Origin: Euonymus europaeus
Taxonomy: Eukaryota; Streptophyta; Magnoliopsida; Celastrales; Celastraceae
Assembly: GCA_963580455.1 (NCBI GenBank)
Contig: OY756958.1
Location: 27,106,501-27,170,500, forward strand
DNA: 64,000 nucleotides
Direction: 5' to 3'
The translations under genes were made by a program, and so were the position numbers. Positions 33,190 to 45,519 of the stretch are shown here, in pieces (position 1 is the first letter of the stretch; every line of letters begins with the position of its first letter). The notes beneath the pieces were generated by a model. That model had not been told where the DNA came from and searched no databases. It worked only from the letters and a program-made list of their open reading frames with translations.

Positions 33190-35500
33190 GTTCAATTTTT
33201 TTATTGAGGTTTTTGTTTTGGATGAATTCATAGAGTTGGGTGATTTAATTATTATGGTATTTATGTTTGTATTCCTGTGATTGATTTTTTTCATTTGTTT
33301 GCATATGGAATCCAATAAGAGAGGTTTAAACTTTGAACCAAACAAATTCTACATTTTTTTTTCATCTATGCCAAAATAGAATCCACATACAAGATTGGCC
33401 ATCGCAGTTCCAACAATCAAAACCTTCCAACATTGGAAGTGAAAATCTACTGATCCTGAAGCTCAGCCAAAGAAATCACACTAGAGGCAGATTCCACAGT
33501 TATGCCAACATATGATTATTTACCTTTCATTGTTCCTGGTAAGTTTATGATTTTTGACAACCCTAAAATTTCACTCCTTTGAACGCTTTCGGTAAATATT
33601 TATTTCAGTTACAACAACCAATATATTTTGATAACCCAATAGGCCAGTCCGCCAGTAGCATTCCACAATTCAGTCATCCTGCGAAGCATGAATACAAAGT
33701 TCCAAGAAAAGATCAGCATAGACAATAGAGAACAAATCATCTGATTCTACTTCAATTTCGGAGAAGAGAACCTACTGTAAAATGTAAAGCTTTAAATGGA
33801 CTCATCAACAAGAAAAACATGGTCGTATTCAATAACAAAGAGGAAATAATGTAAGGACAATATGCAAGTTTCCCACCACTAGGCAATGCGATGGTATCTA
33901 CACAATAACTATTTCTATACTTCAGAGACATTATGCACCACTGCAACAGGGCTTGCCTAAGTAGTGTCGAGACTTCTACTTACTATTAGCCTTTCCCTTT
34001 CTTTCCCAGGTTTTACCTGTTGTCTTTCCCTATCTTATGTCCATCCTGGCAATTGACATGTCAAGAACGATTTTTTAGACCTAATACGATATAACATTGC
34101 AGTGCACATCATGGATAAGATTATTCCAGTCCAATCTTTGTATTCATTTTTCTCTTTCTTTTATCAAATACATAGTATTTGTCTCTTACTTTGTACTCAA
34201 CAACTAACCAATTGATTTAAAAAAGATTCTAACGAGAACCCACTTTGGGTTATATCCAGCAAACACCATGAGAAGATCCCAAGTCATCGGCTTAACACCT
34301 CGCAGAGATACAATCTAGAACCACACACCCACGAGTTACGTTAGGAGGATGTGATCGTGTGTAAACTAATAAACTAGAGATGTCAAACGGGCCAGGCACA
34401 GCACAGAGGTGGCCCGCGAATGAAGCGGGCTGGGAAAACCTGCTCAACTTGTTTTGCGGGCCTCGCAAGGCCAGCCCACTAGTTTGACTCCATCTCCAAA
34501 AGTATAGAATTATTAGTCATACTATGTAGTACTACACTAAAACTAATAAAATTATCAACAATTCAAGGCAAGCAGCAACACCACAAGCATATACAGAGCA
34601 GACTCTTCCAACGTTCAAGTGTTTCATCGTGTCTAAAAAAGCACAAGGCTCAATTCAAAGTTAACAATCACGGAAAAGTGCTCAAAGAATAGGATAAAAC
34701 ACTACTACTAATAAAATTATCAACAATTCAAGGCAAGCAGCAACGCCACATGCATATACAGAGCAGACTCTTCCAACTTTGAAGTGTTTCATCGTGTCTA
34801 AAAAAGCACAAGGCTCAATTCAAAGTTAACAATCCCGGAAAAGTGCTCAAAGAATAGGATAAAAGGCACCTTACCAGATAAAAATAAAAAACTTGTGTGA
34901 AACTAGAACTTTCACAATGACATTGAAAATATCTTTATACTAGTAGGCATCCTGTATTTTTGAAGAAAACTAAAATACTTACAATAATTTTACTAATAAA
35001 GAGCGTCGTATCATCATAAATTTCATAACCAAGGTTCAAACATTAAACTGGTTGGTTAAAGGAGCCAAGGTGACTACTCTACGAATGACACAAAGCAAAG
35101 GGAACAACCACACACCAAGGAGCAATACCAGATATCCTCAATGAAAGACTGAAAATACTAACTAATATATGTTTCATAGGCCCACAATGTCTTCATGCAC
35201 AGAAATCTAATTACAATAATGTGTTGCCAATTATTATTGCCTATGACACTTCATTTTCCATGATCACATCCGTCATTCTGTGAACATCGTTATTTGTTAG
35301 ACAGCTGAAGGGGAGGAGCAAACAAGAAAGTGTCAAAGCACTATGACTTGAATTACCAACAAAGGCCATAAAATAATTGAGCTTGTTTGAAATTCCACAG
35401 TGACAATAACAAAGGATATGCACACAGACAAAATACTAAATGAGCAGTAAAAAGAGAGCCATATTAAAGGACTTACACACAAACTATTGGAGCAGTAGCT
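33190..35500. other. Intergenic: AGP 3' end, hAT-like terminus, tandem duplication
   Basis: No gene is supported. Near 34376 the sequence TAGAGATGTCAAACGGGCC followed by GGCCCGCG/GCGGGC repeats looks like one end of another hAT element; I did not find a matching second end. A near-perfect tandem duplication follows at 34542-34864. Confidence 0.5.
34542..34864. repeat. Tandem duplication of about 158 bp
   Basis: 34542-34699 and 34707-34864 are almost identical, both starting ACTAATAAAATTATCAACAA and ending AAAGAATAGGATAAAA, with only a handful of substitutions. Period 165 bp. No ORF. A recent duplication or a real two-copy array. Confidence 0.9.
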
Positions 35501-35501
35501 T

Positions 35502-38500
35502 TCACCTTATAGTTAAGTCACCCAGGAAGTCTGACAGCCTGAAAACACCCAAAATATAGCTCATAAGATCCAGAACAATGTGTAATAAAAATCTAAGTAA
35601 ACTCTTTTACATGATGCTCCAAGACATCAAACACAAGGCATTTTTACATAGGACAAGAAAGAAAAATGATAAAAAAAAGGTTTTGAGAAAGAACATAAGA
35701 ATTAGGGGATATGGGAGAAACTTGAGAGGAGAAATAACCTTCATACCAAAACAATTATACATTAATCATCCAGCATGCCTCAATAGTTGCAATCATTAAT
35801 TCATATAAGCAACAAAAGAAATTGTGGGAGACATTATGGAAACCTGTATAAGTAAATAAATTACTTATAAATTACGAACTGCTCAAATCCGATTTGAAAA
35901 ATATAATCCAATAGCTAAAATAAAGAGGCCTAAAGTCTTTCCACGACATCCACTGTCATGTCATAAAAATTTATACCTAATATCTTTTGCCATCACAGTG
36001 AGTCCATCTTCTGCCCCAAGATGACGCAGAACTACTTCCTCCAAACGGCCATCTCGATATGCATGCTGCAAAAATAGAAAATTCATAAAATAAAGCCCAT
36101 GCAAAGTTATGCTATCATGCTCATTGCTCACCAGGAGTAAGCAACCACAAACAAAGATAATATGATATTGCACAGGCAGATAAGGAATTGAAGGTTATAA
36201 TAATTGAAAAAAGTTCTAAGGCCTTGCTTAGTTGGAGGGTTAAGGGGAGGGGTTGGATACCAAAATTTGTTCCAACTGCATGGGGGAATGCTGGACACAC
36301 TGTTAGAGAACACCTTAGAACTCCACCACGCACCCTTTTTACAAACCCCACAAAATGAGGAGTTTGGGGGAATGCTGGACACACTTAGAGAACACCTTAG
36401 AACTCCACCACACACCCTTTTTACAAACCCCACAAATTGAGGAGTTGGGAGGTGTTCGACACTTAAAAACACACTGAACACCTCCCAATTCAGCTTTCTC
36501 CCAAACAAGGGTTTCAATCCTAAACTAAACTCTTCACAAGCCCTCTCAACCCAACTGCTTATTACCAAATGAGAACCTACACAACTACCATAAACCATCA
36601 CCCCTATTCCATGGAACTAAAAAGTGAGAAATAAAAAAGATTATAAGATTTTCCTCCCAACAACTACGGACTACCTCATGTGATAATAAGAGAACAAAGT
36701 AAAACAGGGACCTATATAGGTGAACAACTCCCAAAGATGGAACCCCAAAAAAACTGTGAAGGCAATTTTAAAGATAAAAAATCATAACACCAGCACGAAT
36801 TATAACCCAGATCAGCATGAACAAAATGCAGTTTGGGAAAGGAATCAACAAAATAGCAAGTCAAAATGCATTCCAGGCAGGTAAACCAATCACATAAGAA
36901 TAAAAAATTGTCAACACTATTGCTCCCATCATCGTAGAAGCACACAACAGAATCCTTGATTGAAAATTTGAAATTAAAGGTATCCCGCATAAAACAAAAT
37001 ACAATTGCCAGTCAGTAAACTACAACCACTATCTTTTCCCACGAGCAGTATGTTGAAAGAAGTCCCAAAGACAACTTTGCCAGAAACTGAATATCCAACA
37101 AAAAAGTTAGCGGTTACAAGACCAATCTAAGAACTTAAAGATACGTCCTCATCATCGCTAGAGGAGCCATCGGACTCATTCTCCATACGCATTAGTAACA
37201 ATGCCATCTCCATAGGTGTAAGATCTTCATTGTAAAAATCTTCATCATAAAAATCTTCATTATAAAAATCTTCGGCATAACAAAGGTACTCATCATCCAT
37301 CATACGCTCAAACACATCATATAACTCATCCATATCAACGATATTGGATCTGCGTGGAGGCCGCCTGGAAGGAGGTGGTCTGTGATACTTCCACATATAT
37401 GAGCCTTGCTTGACCGTATGCTGGAACACAACACAAGATTGTATCCATTAAAGAAGTCATAAAGCTAACTCTCTCCATGACGAAAGTAAATGACATAAAA
37501 AGGATATAACTCGTACACAGTATTTGCTAGAAGCTATCATGTCATTTACACCAGAAATATCACAAAATTCAAAAGATCCACATAAAATTAGCACGATTAA
37601 TATCCATTGATCCACTTTTAACTTCCTAGAGTGTGAGCCAGACCGGCAAAGTAATTGATCACAAGAATTTTTTTTCTCTAAACTATAAATGTATCACATA
37701 CAAACTATTCTCTGTTAACTCAAAAAGATCTCTGAAGCGGAAGAGCCTTAGACCACGTGGGTAGGATAAGAAACTTCTTGCTGTATGCCACAGATGATTT
37801 TGCAGAAATAGAACGTTCACAAAAGGAAGATATATTACATATCTAGGCATGATTATGGAAAAAATGAAGAGTTATGCAAGACAAGGATTAAATAGCAAAT
37901 AAAGGCAAGTTTTGGAAGAATAAAATGAGTACAGCATAATGTATTTTTCCTATCTAAGAAACAAATTTTCAATAGTCTTCCAGAGTGTCAAAAAAAGTTT
38001 CATGACACTGAAAGTCAAAGCTAGAGGTGAAAGTGAGAGTTGGCATTCGCTAATCATCGATTGACATTGGTGAAAAGAAAAGAAAAATAAAGAGTACAGC
38101 AAAAATTCTTTTCTTTTTTAAGATACAGCTTCTCCTATGAGCAGTCATCAAGCATACAAGAAAGTAGCAGCAATGTATTATCTCTACAACGCTTTACATT
38201 CCAAAGTTCAAAAAAAAGGTACAAGCTGAAAGTTATGCTTGCATATAGGATTTGAGTGTTGTTTTCATGCATGGTGGGGAGTCACAGAGAAATCAGAGAG
38301 AGAGAGGGAAAGTTGGAAGAACAATTCAACCAGCTGTACAGAAACTTCACAGCCTCCAAAACATCAATAGTTGTTGCCCCTGCGATGTTCAGATGAGTTG
38401 GGGCCAGGTGTAAAAACTTCCAACTGAGAAGAAACGCCCAGGATTTTACTGATGCTTGTGTGTTAGGGCATAGTGGCCACTTCAAAGGTATGGGGGTCAT

Positions 38501-41500
38501 TTGCACAGGGTTTCCCTTGTTTGAAAAAGAAATTAACATCATCAGCCTACATCACTGGATAAACTTATCAAACTAGGCTCACTACTGATAACATATTCCA
38601 GTCCTGAGCACTTCCCCAAATCTTGGTTCAGCTCAAAAGTATTTATGCCTTCAAGACATTATAAAATTTCAAGTTATGATAAGATTGAGATAAACACCTT
38701 GCAGGTTGCTGTCTGCCTATGGTAAAGACAACAGATAGCAATATCCTTCCATTTCTCTCACTACTACTCCCTTCTTACTCCAAATCTTTCTAGCTGGTGA
38801 TGGATGAAAATGCAGGAAAAAAAACAAAAGGGTAGACAGGTTGAGAAACATTTAAGGTATTAATTTGCGATGAGGCATCTGCTCATTCGACCATATAAAT
38901 GAGTAATAGTATCACCTGGAGAATGAAAGACTGTCACTTAAAGTAATAAAGTTTTCCAGACTTTTATCAATGGCTGATAAGAGTAGGAAGAGCTAATTTC
39001 TTACTTTCTTGATAGAGTAGTTTACTAGGTGTACCAGCTTTAGATACCTCCTTGGAAATTATGCTACCTAAACTACATCCGTTGATGTATGTACACTGCA
39101 TCAGTAGCGAAAAGAATTTAACTGTCTCATAAAAATACATGCATAGTCATAGCTTTACAGAGGCAGCTACTCAGACACAGACAAATGAGCCAAAGTACTA
39201 CTTCTTGGAGAACAATATCAAACCTAATTTATCATTTATGGAAAGAGGATTGCAGATCTTTTGATGAGGGAATTGGGTTACCTCAATGAATGCAAAATAG
39301 GATTAGAGGGATCGATCAAACTAATACATCCGTTTAACTTTGGATAGAGTGCACTTAAGGACTTGAGATGCACATCCAACAAATCAAATTGCAAATGACG
39401 TATAATAAACATAGAACATCAAAAACCAAAATGAGAAGCAGTAATAACGGCCAGAATTAGAAATGATAAACAAATTTCGAGTTACCAAAATGAGGAGCAG
39501 TGACAACGGCCAGAATAAGAAAGGATAAACAAGTTTTGAGTTGACAAAAATTCAACCTATAAAGTAACATAAGTTCAGAATCACCAAAGAAAAAAAAAAG
39601 CAAGTTGTTAAGGTTTGATAAGATTCATGCCATATCTATGGAATTTGTAGCAGCAATCCTTTACCTTGTAAAAACAACTAGTCCCAAATGGGCAATTCCC
39701 GTTCCCAAAGTTGAAGTGTTTGCAATCGATCGAGCTGCAATATTAAGTAGAGACATAAAAAAATCATTTCCAAATCCAAAAGTAAAGATAACACTCTGAA
39801 GATCAGTTATTTAAATTTTGAAGTAATATATCAGTTTGATAATTCACTTAATCTCCAGAATTGAATAATTCAAGGTTTCTCCAAATTATTCTACTGCAAT
39901 ATCTTCAACCTTCCAAATTGGATGAATAAATATGGGGAAATCATATATATATTAAAATTGATCAATCATTATGTAAACAAAGTTTTACCTGAGCTTTTCC
40001 TTGTAGCTATCAACAATTTCCTGTTTCTCTTCTTGTGTTGAGTACCAAATAACACTGGGAATGACAAAGTATGACAGCTTACGACATATTGGGCAAGTCC
40101 TCAGTGCAGAATTAACATCCACTCCAGATCTTGGAGAGCTACTACGCCAATTCCTGATGCATGATATACAGAACGGATGATCACATTCTGATAGTAGCCC
40201 AAACTTCCTTTCACCTACCGTGGCCTTTGAGAGTACACGCTCCAGACACACATTGCACTCAATTTCTTGACTATGTTTTAATGCCTCTAGGTGTTTCTGC
40301 TTTTTCTCACATGTTCTCTTATGCTGCTCTCTCTCTTCATGTCTAAAAGGGTGCAAGCAATGCTTTTCACAGGTGGGACATAAGTCCCCATGAATATGAG
40401 GACAGGTATCCCCGCGAGGACAGTTACCAGCTGCGGCAAATGAACAGAGTGGACGATCAATTGGATTTACACTCCTAGGTTCCAGAACATCACCATTGTC
40501 CAAAATAGTGTGCTGAGTAGGATCTGAATTCCAGGACGGTTTAGTCACTGCAGGAGCACCTGGAAGTGTAGTTACCTCATTTGATGCAATTTTTGGAGCA
40601 AGAAATTCAGGATTGAAATTTGAGACTAGAGATGGACGAGGACTTGCTGATGAAGATGATGATGCTGACTCCAACCGAGAAGTTTTCACATGGTCATATC
40701 TACATCGACTACCATAGGCACACATTCCTTTCTGATAGTAGGTGCAAATCTGTGATGAAAAGCCAAAAAACAGAGAAGTTGAGAGACTAAATTTCACATT
40801 CGGTATATGATGATGGATTGACAACCAAAAACAGGCAGAGGTAAAGACTTACATTATTTGGTGGAGCCTTCCAATCATGAGAAAACTCACAATTATCCCC
40901 TTTCAGACATGCTCCATGGGCAAAGAACTTGCAAAGGACCCTGGAATAAAGGGGGGAAAATATAATTACCATAACTTCAATGGTCTAACCTGAGAATACA
41001 TCCAAACCAAAAGAACTACATCCTATAAATATCATATCTTACCAAAAGACAATAATATTAGTTGCTCAGAGTTGTCCTGCACACATTTCATAGATTATCC
41101 ATTCCCCCCTAAAACACTACCATTGCATTTGCTCTAATACCTTAAGTTCAATCCAAAATTGTATTTTGCTGACCAGACAATGGATACAAATTATAAATTC
41201 AACAGTTGGCGACAGAAACCTTCTAATGAAACACATTCAACAGTATTACATATCAACATGTTCATCCTAGTGCTTTCATATCATTCACCATCAGACTCCG
41301 TTGATACACACACACACACACACACACACACACCACAAAAACAATTTTACCATATCCCGGCAATCACTGCCACAAATAAATACTGCCCTTCCAAACATAT
41401 AATTCCAGAAATTGAATAATTTCTTTTTGTAAATTCACCTCACCAACACATGTGAGTATAACAACCACCGCCACGAAAGTGAACATTCCCACATAATCTA

Positions 41501-41587
41501 CATATGCCCATGTCCAAAATAGAAAGATTGTAACAAAAACACAGAAAGAATGTGAGATTTCTTAAAAGATCGTCACCTTTTAGACAT
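35502..41587 (-). CDS. Makorin-type CCCH/RING E3 ubiquitin ligase, alternative last exons (351 or 407 aa)
   Basis: Minus-strand exons: 41587-41577, 40940-40853, 40749-39989, 39734-39665, then either 37420-37127 (isoform A, 407 aa) or 36065-35977 plus 35538-35502 (isoform B, 351 aa); both close in frame. CCCH fingers: [57 protein letters not shown] and a fourth starting [14 protein letters not shown]. Between fingers 3 and 4 are the makorin Cys-His motif ([18 protein letters not shown]) and a C3HC4 RING ([28 protein letters not shown]). Makorins bind RNA and ubiquitinate partners. Isoform B ([24 protein letters not shown]) matches the usual plant end; isoform A has a proline/arginine stretch and a very acidic tail. 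Introns hold a MITE-like repeat and a (CA)n tract. Confidence 0.92.
36215..36515. mobile_element. MITE-like element with internal duplication, in a makorin intron
   Basis: The left end TAAGGCCTTGCTTAGTTGGA and the right end, complemented (AAACCCTTGTTTGGGAG), are weak inverted repeats of the GGCC-TTGTTTGG kind common in plant MITEs. Inside, a block of about 84 bp starting GGGGGAATGCTGGACACAC at 36282 is repeated at 36366. It sits between the two alternative terminal exons. Ends are approximate. Confidence 0.5.
41305..41333. repeat. (AC)n microsatellite
   Basis: About 14 AC units within the first makorin intron. Confidence 0.9.
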
Positions 41588-41599
41588 AGCGATTCGAGA

Positions 41600-42076
41600 T
41601 TGAAACTTCCCCCTTTTACGTTGAAGAATTGTGAACCTGAAAACCTAGACGATTGAATTGATTGGAGAGAAAGACAGAGGTGAAAGGCGCATCGAATCAG
41701 AGAAGTCTGTATCTCTCGCGAAGTGGATGCATAACAAATTTTGTAAAAAATGGAATCCTTGCTCCGAGAATCAATTGGGGTTGCTCCTAGGGTTTATTGC
41801 AAGTTACCTTGTGTCGCGGCCTCTATTCCGTTTTATTTTTAAAAAATATTTATCGGGCAATAAATTTATTTTATCTTCACATAAATAATTCATGTGGGCT
41901 ATCAAAATTTATTTTTTAAAAAATATATATATTTTCAAAAGACAATAAATTTATTTTTTATTTTTATATATATTTTTCAATTAATAAAGACGTAATCCAA
42001 TAAATAAAGATATATAAGGAAATTTTTATTACCTCTCTCTTAACTCTCTTAACCCTATTTAACTCTTATTTTTTAA
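41600..42076. other. Makorin promoter side, then AT-rich spacer
   Basis: The part next to 41587 should contain the makorin 5' UTR and promoter on the minus strand. The rest is AT-rich up to the TIR element at 42077. No other gene is supported. Confidence 0.5.
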
Positions 42077-42744
42077 GGTGAGTCTTATTGGCCCTCCACT
42101 TTTTTCTAGTAACACCCCTAAACACACCAAAAAGCCCTAGTCTTGTAAAACCCCACCCGCCAACACTGTTTGAGATACATTATTTCCCTCCCACTCTCTG
42201 TTTTTGCTCTTTCTCTTCTCTGTTTCTACTCTTTGTCTTCTAAACAAAGATTCTTGACTGTTTTTCAAGGCCGAGGACATGGGCCTGCTAAGTCTGCTTG
42301 AGAAGGCAGCAGGCGTGCCTCCATCCACTCTGGCATCGGCGGCGCTGCCGACAGTGGTGGCGGCTTTGGCCGCGATTGTGGTGATTCTTGATGACTCGGT
42401 GGGCCTGATGGTGTTGCAGGCTTTGGTTTCGGGGGTGTTTGGGATTGGTGCTGCTGGACTCTTGATCGGTTCTGTTCTGTTGGGTGATTTGCAGGAAGCA
42501 GATTGATTTTTTTATCAATTCAAGTTTAATTTTGCTGCATGGAATATCAGAATGATGTATATTGTTTAATGCAACATACCTCTGTTTTTTAAACAAAAAT
42601 TATGTATATTTCTTTTGGGGTGTAATAGGATATTTATAAAATATTAATGGCATGGGGTGGTACAGGAATTTTTGTAATTTTTATTGGGGTTTTTCTAGAA
42701 ATGGGGTGTCACTAGGAAAAAGTGGGGTGCCAATAGCACTAACC
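42077..42744 (+). mobile_element. TIR element (Pack-MULE-like) carrying a small gene, 668 bp
   Basis: The first about 46 bp (GGTGAGTCTTATTGGCCCTC, then CACTTTTTTCTAGTAACACCCC) match the complement of the last 46 bp (GGTTAGTGCTATTGGCACCC, then CACTTTTTCCTAGTGACACCCC) with few mismatches. TTTTTTAA flanks both sides directly (42069-42076 and 42745-42752). Long TIRs around a non-transposase ORF with its own leader and trailer are the layout of a Pack-MULE; 8 bp rather than 9 bp of duplication leaves the superfamily open, and the low complexity of the duplication weakens it. Confidence 0.65.
42279..42506 (+). CDS. Small hydrophobic membrane protein, 75 aa, inside a TIR element
   Basis: Starts at ATG in the context GAGGACATGGGC after a CT-rich leader. 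It has a short N-terminal helix (MGLLSLLEKAAGVPP), then two long hydrophobic segments at about residues 19-38 (ALPTVVAALAAIVVI) and 43-68 (LMVLQALVSGVFGIGAAG), ending LLGDLQEAD. This suggests a small two-pass membrane protein; I do not recognise a named family. Codon use is GC-richer than the surroundings, which fits a gene or captured gene rather than chance. It lies wholly between the inverted repeats of the element, so it may be a captured host gene copy. Confidence 0.6.
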   Translation: MGLLSLLEKAAGVPPSTLASAALPTVVAALAAIVVILDDSVGLMVLQALVSGVFGIGAAGLLIGSVLLGDLQEAD

Positions 42745-42752
42745 TTTTTTAA

Positions 42753-44340
42753 TCCATACAAAGCCTCGAAATCAACTCATAAATAATAATTATATTTAGC
42801 TCTATCAATGTATATCGAATTGGTATTCCCACTATAATGAGTAAGTATACTCATCTAATAACAAAGAGTTCAATGGTGATCAAGTGGTGACATTTTCCTT
42901 ATAAAAAGTATAGAAGATGGAAATCATAAAAAGTCATTCAGCTCATTTACGATAATAGTAAATGGGCTGCAGGGGCCCATTGAATCGATCATGTTCTGCC
43001 AATAATCTATTAAAAATAAAAATTTGGGACATTTTTTTGGATGACGTCACTTGTGTCCTACTAACAAAAGAACTTGTGATATTTGGTAGATGGAAATTGT
43101 CTAATGATTGAATTAGTAATGTTTCCTAGTTAGCTTTATGGTTATATATTGTTTCCAATTTCACGACTAATACAAAGTAATTAACTTATAATGATTTATA
43201 TATGCATCATATAGATTCGCAAGGTCTTAAATTTGATTCTCACTAAAAGTAATTAATACTATTGTAGCTAAGCGATCATAAACTTTTGTGGACATGTCTA
43301 ATACCTCAGTTTATACTTATATCAAATGCTCAAATGATAAACATATATTATGTCATTTTCCTATTAAAATAATAGAGTTATATCCAAGTCTATCTTTCTT
43401 TGGTCATAGTTTATTCTCTCACATTTAAAAGCACATACACATATAAAGACAAGGAAAATAATATGCTCAATTATCTTTGGATTAATTCAAACACTCCATT
43501 GCATCTTGACTCTCCCTTTGTTCATCCCCTTTTGTCTTTGAAATCAGTTAGACACTACAAAAGATCAAATAAAAAGGTATTCAACAAAATATTATACACA
43601 TTAAAAATTAAAATTATTAAAAAATATTGAAATATAGAATCAATTAGCTAGGGTTATGCATGGTTTAGACCATCAAAACACAATTTCAGATTGTGGGCAA
43701 TTTTGCATGGCATACAAACCAGATGTGGTCATGGAGATCGATCCTCCTCTGTGGGCTTCTAGTGTAATTGATTATGTTATTCGGGTGCGTTTGCAAACAG
43801 TGGTATTGTTGGTATGATCTTGTCCGCAATGAAGATTGTATTATGACCTTGGAGGGTATTGCTTCAATGCGAACCGGCCGAGAGTTTTGGGTCCTGTATT
43901 GGCTACTATGTTTATACAACAACTTGTTCAACAATATTGAATTTTGGAGAGAAGTCGATTGAGTCTTCTGCCTATGTTCGAAGTCACACATGCCTTTTGT
44001 GTTCTTGGATTTGGTTTCGATATAGAAAAAAGAAAAATTAACGAGTACTGCAAGTTGCTAATTTTACTAGTGAAGATATATATATATATATATATTGATA
44101 TGAAGACTTGTATAATTAGTTGAAGCACCAGCTGTAGTTGGTTTTACCATATTGAATTATACTCTCTAAATAACGATTCTTAGATACGCACTCTCTCAAA
44201 CTAAATACATTATGGATTTGAGTGGGAGAAATGTGATTTCGGAAGAAAGAGATACGAAAAAATTGAACCCAAATTAATGTGTACTGAGATATGAGAAAAT
44301 TCACTGAAATTCAAAATCAATTACAAATATATAATAATAT
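42753..44340. other. Intergenic, no gene supported
   Basis: AT-rich with short open frames only. The block 43690-43990 is less AT-rich but carries no protein I recognise; it could be a degraded transposon. Confidence 0.5.
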
Positions 44341-44344
44341 GTGA

Positions 44345-45476
44345 TCACATATATGAGTAGTCACCACTGACATGTTCAATTTCGGAAGTTGGTTCATCAT
44401 CATCATAGTGATCAATACGCATATGATCATCATCATGAATACCACCAAAAGCAGCAAGGCCATGACCAAAAGCTCTAATGTGGTCTCTAAGAGATCTCTT
44501 ATGCTTAAAATCAGACCCACAAAAGCAATACCAAATCTTGCCACAATTCTTCTCATGGGTTCTCCAGTCCCCTTTGACAGCAAATGGTTTGGCACATTTT
44601 TTACACATGAAGTGCTTGATCCCATGCTTCCTCTTGTAGTGTGTTTGGAGAGTTCTGAAGTCTTTGAGAGGCCTTGACCTTGGGTGGTCGATGTTGTGCT
44701 TGCATCCTGGTGTACAGCAGTAGCAAGGGAGTCTTAGCATTGCTGTGGGTTGTGTTCCCTTCAGAGACTCTGATCCTCTTCTGTACTGAGATCCATGTCC
44801 CCACGTATGCATCTGCAATTAGTGTCAACAATCCAAATTTGTTACAAAAGCCCACACACACACCACCACCACACCCACATACACCCTACAGACACACCTG
44901 CAAATTGTTGTATCTGGTGAAGGTCTTTGAGCAAACAGGACAAGAAAACTGAGTAGGTCCAATGAGTATCTGAGAAGGGGTAGGAATCCAGTACTGATGA
45001 CCCTGCACCTTGTTTAGCTGCTTATCCAACTTTTTGAACCCCGAATTGGAGCCCATTAATCCTTCAGAAGTGGTAGTACCGAGGCTAGGAATTAGAGCCA
45101 TGCCTAGGGCTACAGTTACTGCACTTTCATCAATAACATGTTTGTTGTTATTGCACTTCTCCTCTTCCATGGAAGTACTGCTACTTCTTGATTTTGATGA
45201 GTAGTAGTACTCATGTTCTTCTTCTTCTTCTTGTCTGGTAGTTGGGCTCAAGTAGTTTATTAGAGGAAGAGCTTCTTTGATAGGAGGAGGTGGTGGTGGT
45301 TGACACTCAATATTAATAACATTGGAGGTAACAAGTTTGGTATTTGATGAGTAGAAATCATAAAGAGGAGAGGGAGAGGGATTTGAGTTATAACAAGTGA
45401 TTGAAGAGGGTTGAGGGGTGAGTGGCAGGAAGTTGAACCATCCAGTGATGAAATTGGAGTAATTAGGATCTGCCAT
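44345..45476 (-). CDS. WIP-domain zinc-finger transcription factor (WIP6/DOT5-like), two exons, 348 aa
   Basis: Plant-specific nuclear transcription factor. Exons (minus) 45476-44898 and 44812-44345, frame closes. The N-terminus is poorly conserved with a proline run, an acidic EEEEE stretch and a [12 protein letters not shown] patch. The WIP domain follows: [93 protein letters not shown] and [19 protein letters not shown], giving four C2H2/C2HC-type fingers. The single intron splits NNLQ|MHTWG, as in WIP genes. The ending ([14 protein letters not shown]) resembles WIP6/DOT5, which acts in vein and leaf patterning; other WIPs act in seed coat (TT1) and fruit. The paralogue assignment is moderate. 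Start chosen at MADPNYS; the frame upstream has no ATG. Confidence 0.92.
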
Positions 45477-45519
45477 AGTCAAAATACTGGAAGAACAAGA
45501 GTACAAGACTGAGTAATGA

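Noticed and set aside
41159..41419. ORF with a TH-repeat
   Set aside because: The repeat is the translated (AC)n microsatellite in a makorin intron.
41456..41515. Minus-strand stretch reading like [17 protein letters not shown]
   Set aside because: It looks like a small Cys motif, but makorin proteins go directly from MSKR to VLCKFF, the frame closes without it, and no homologue is known to me.
43686..43991. Less AT-rich block with ORFs on both strands
   Set aside because: No protein family, no splice signals; a transposon relic is more likely but unproven.
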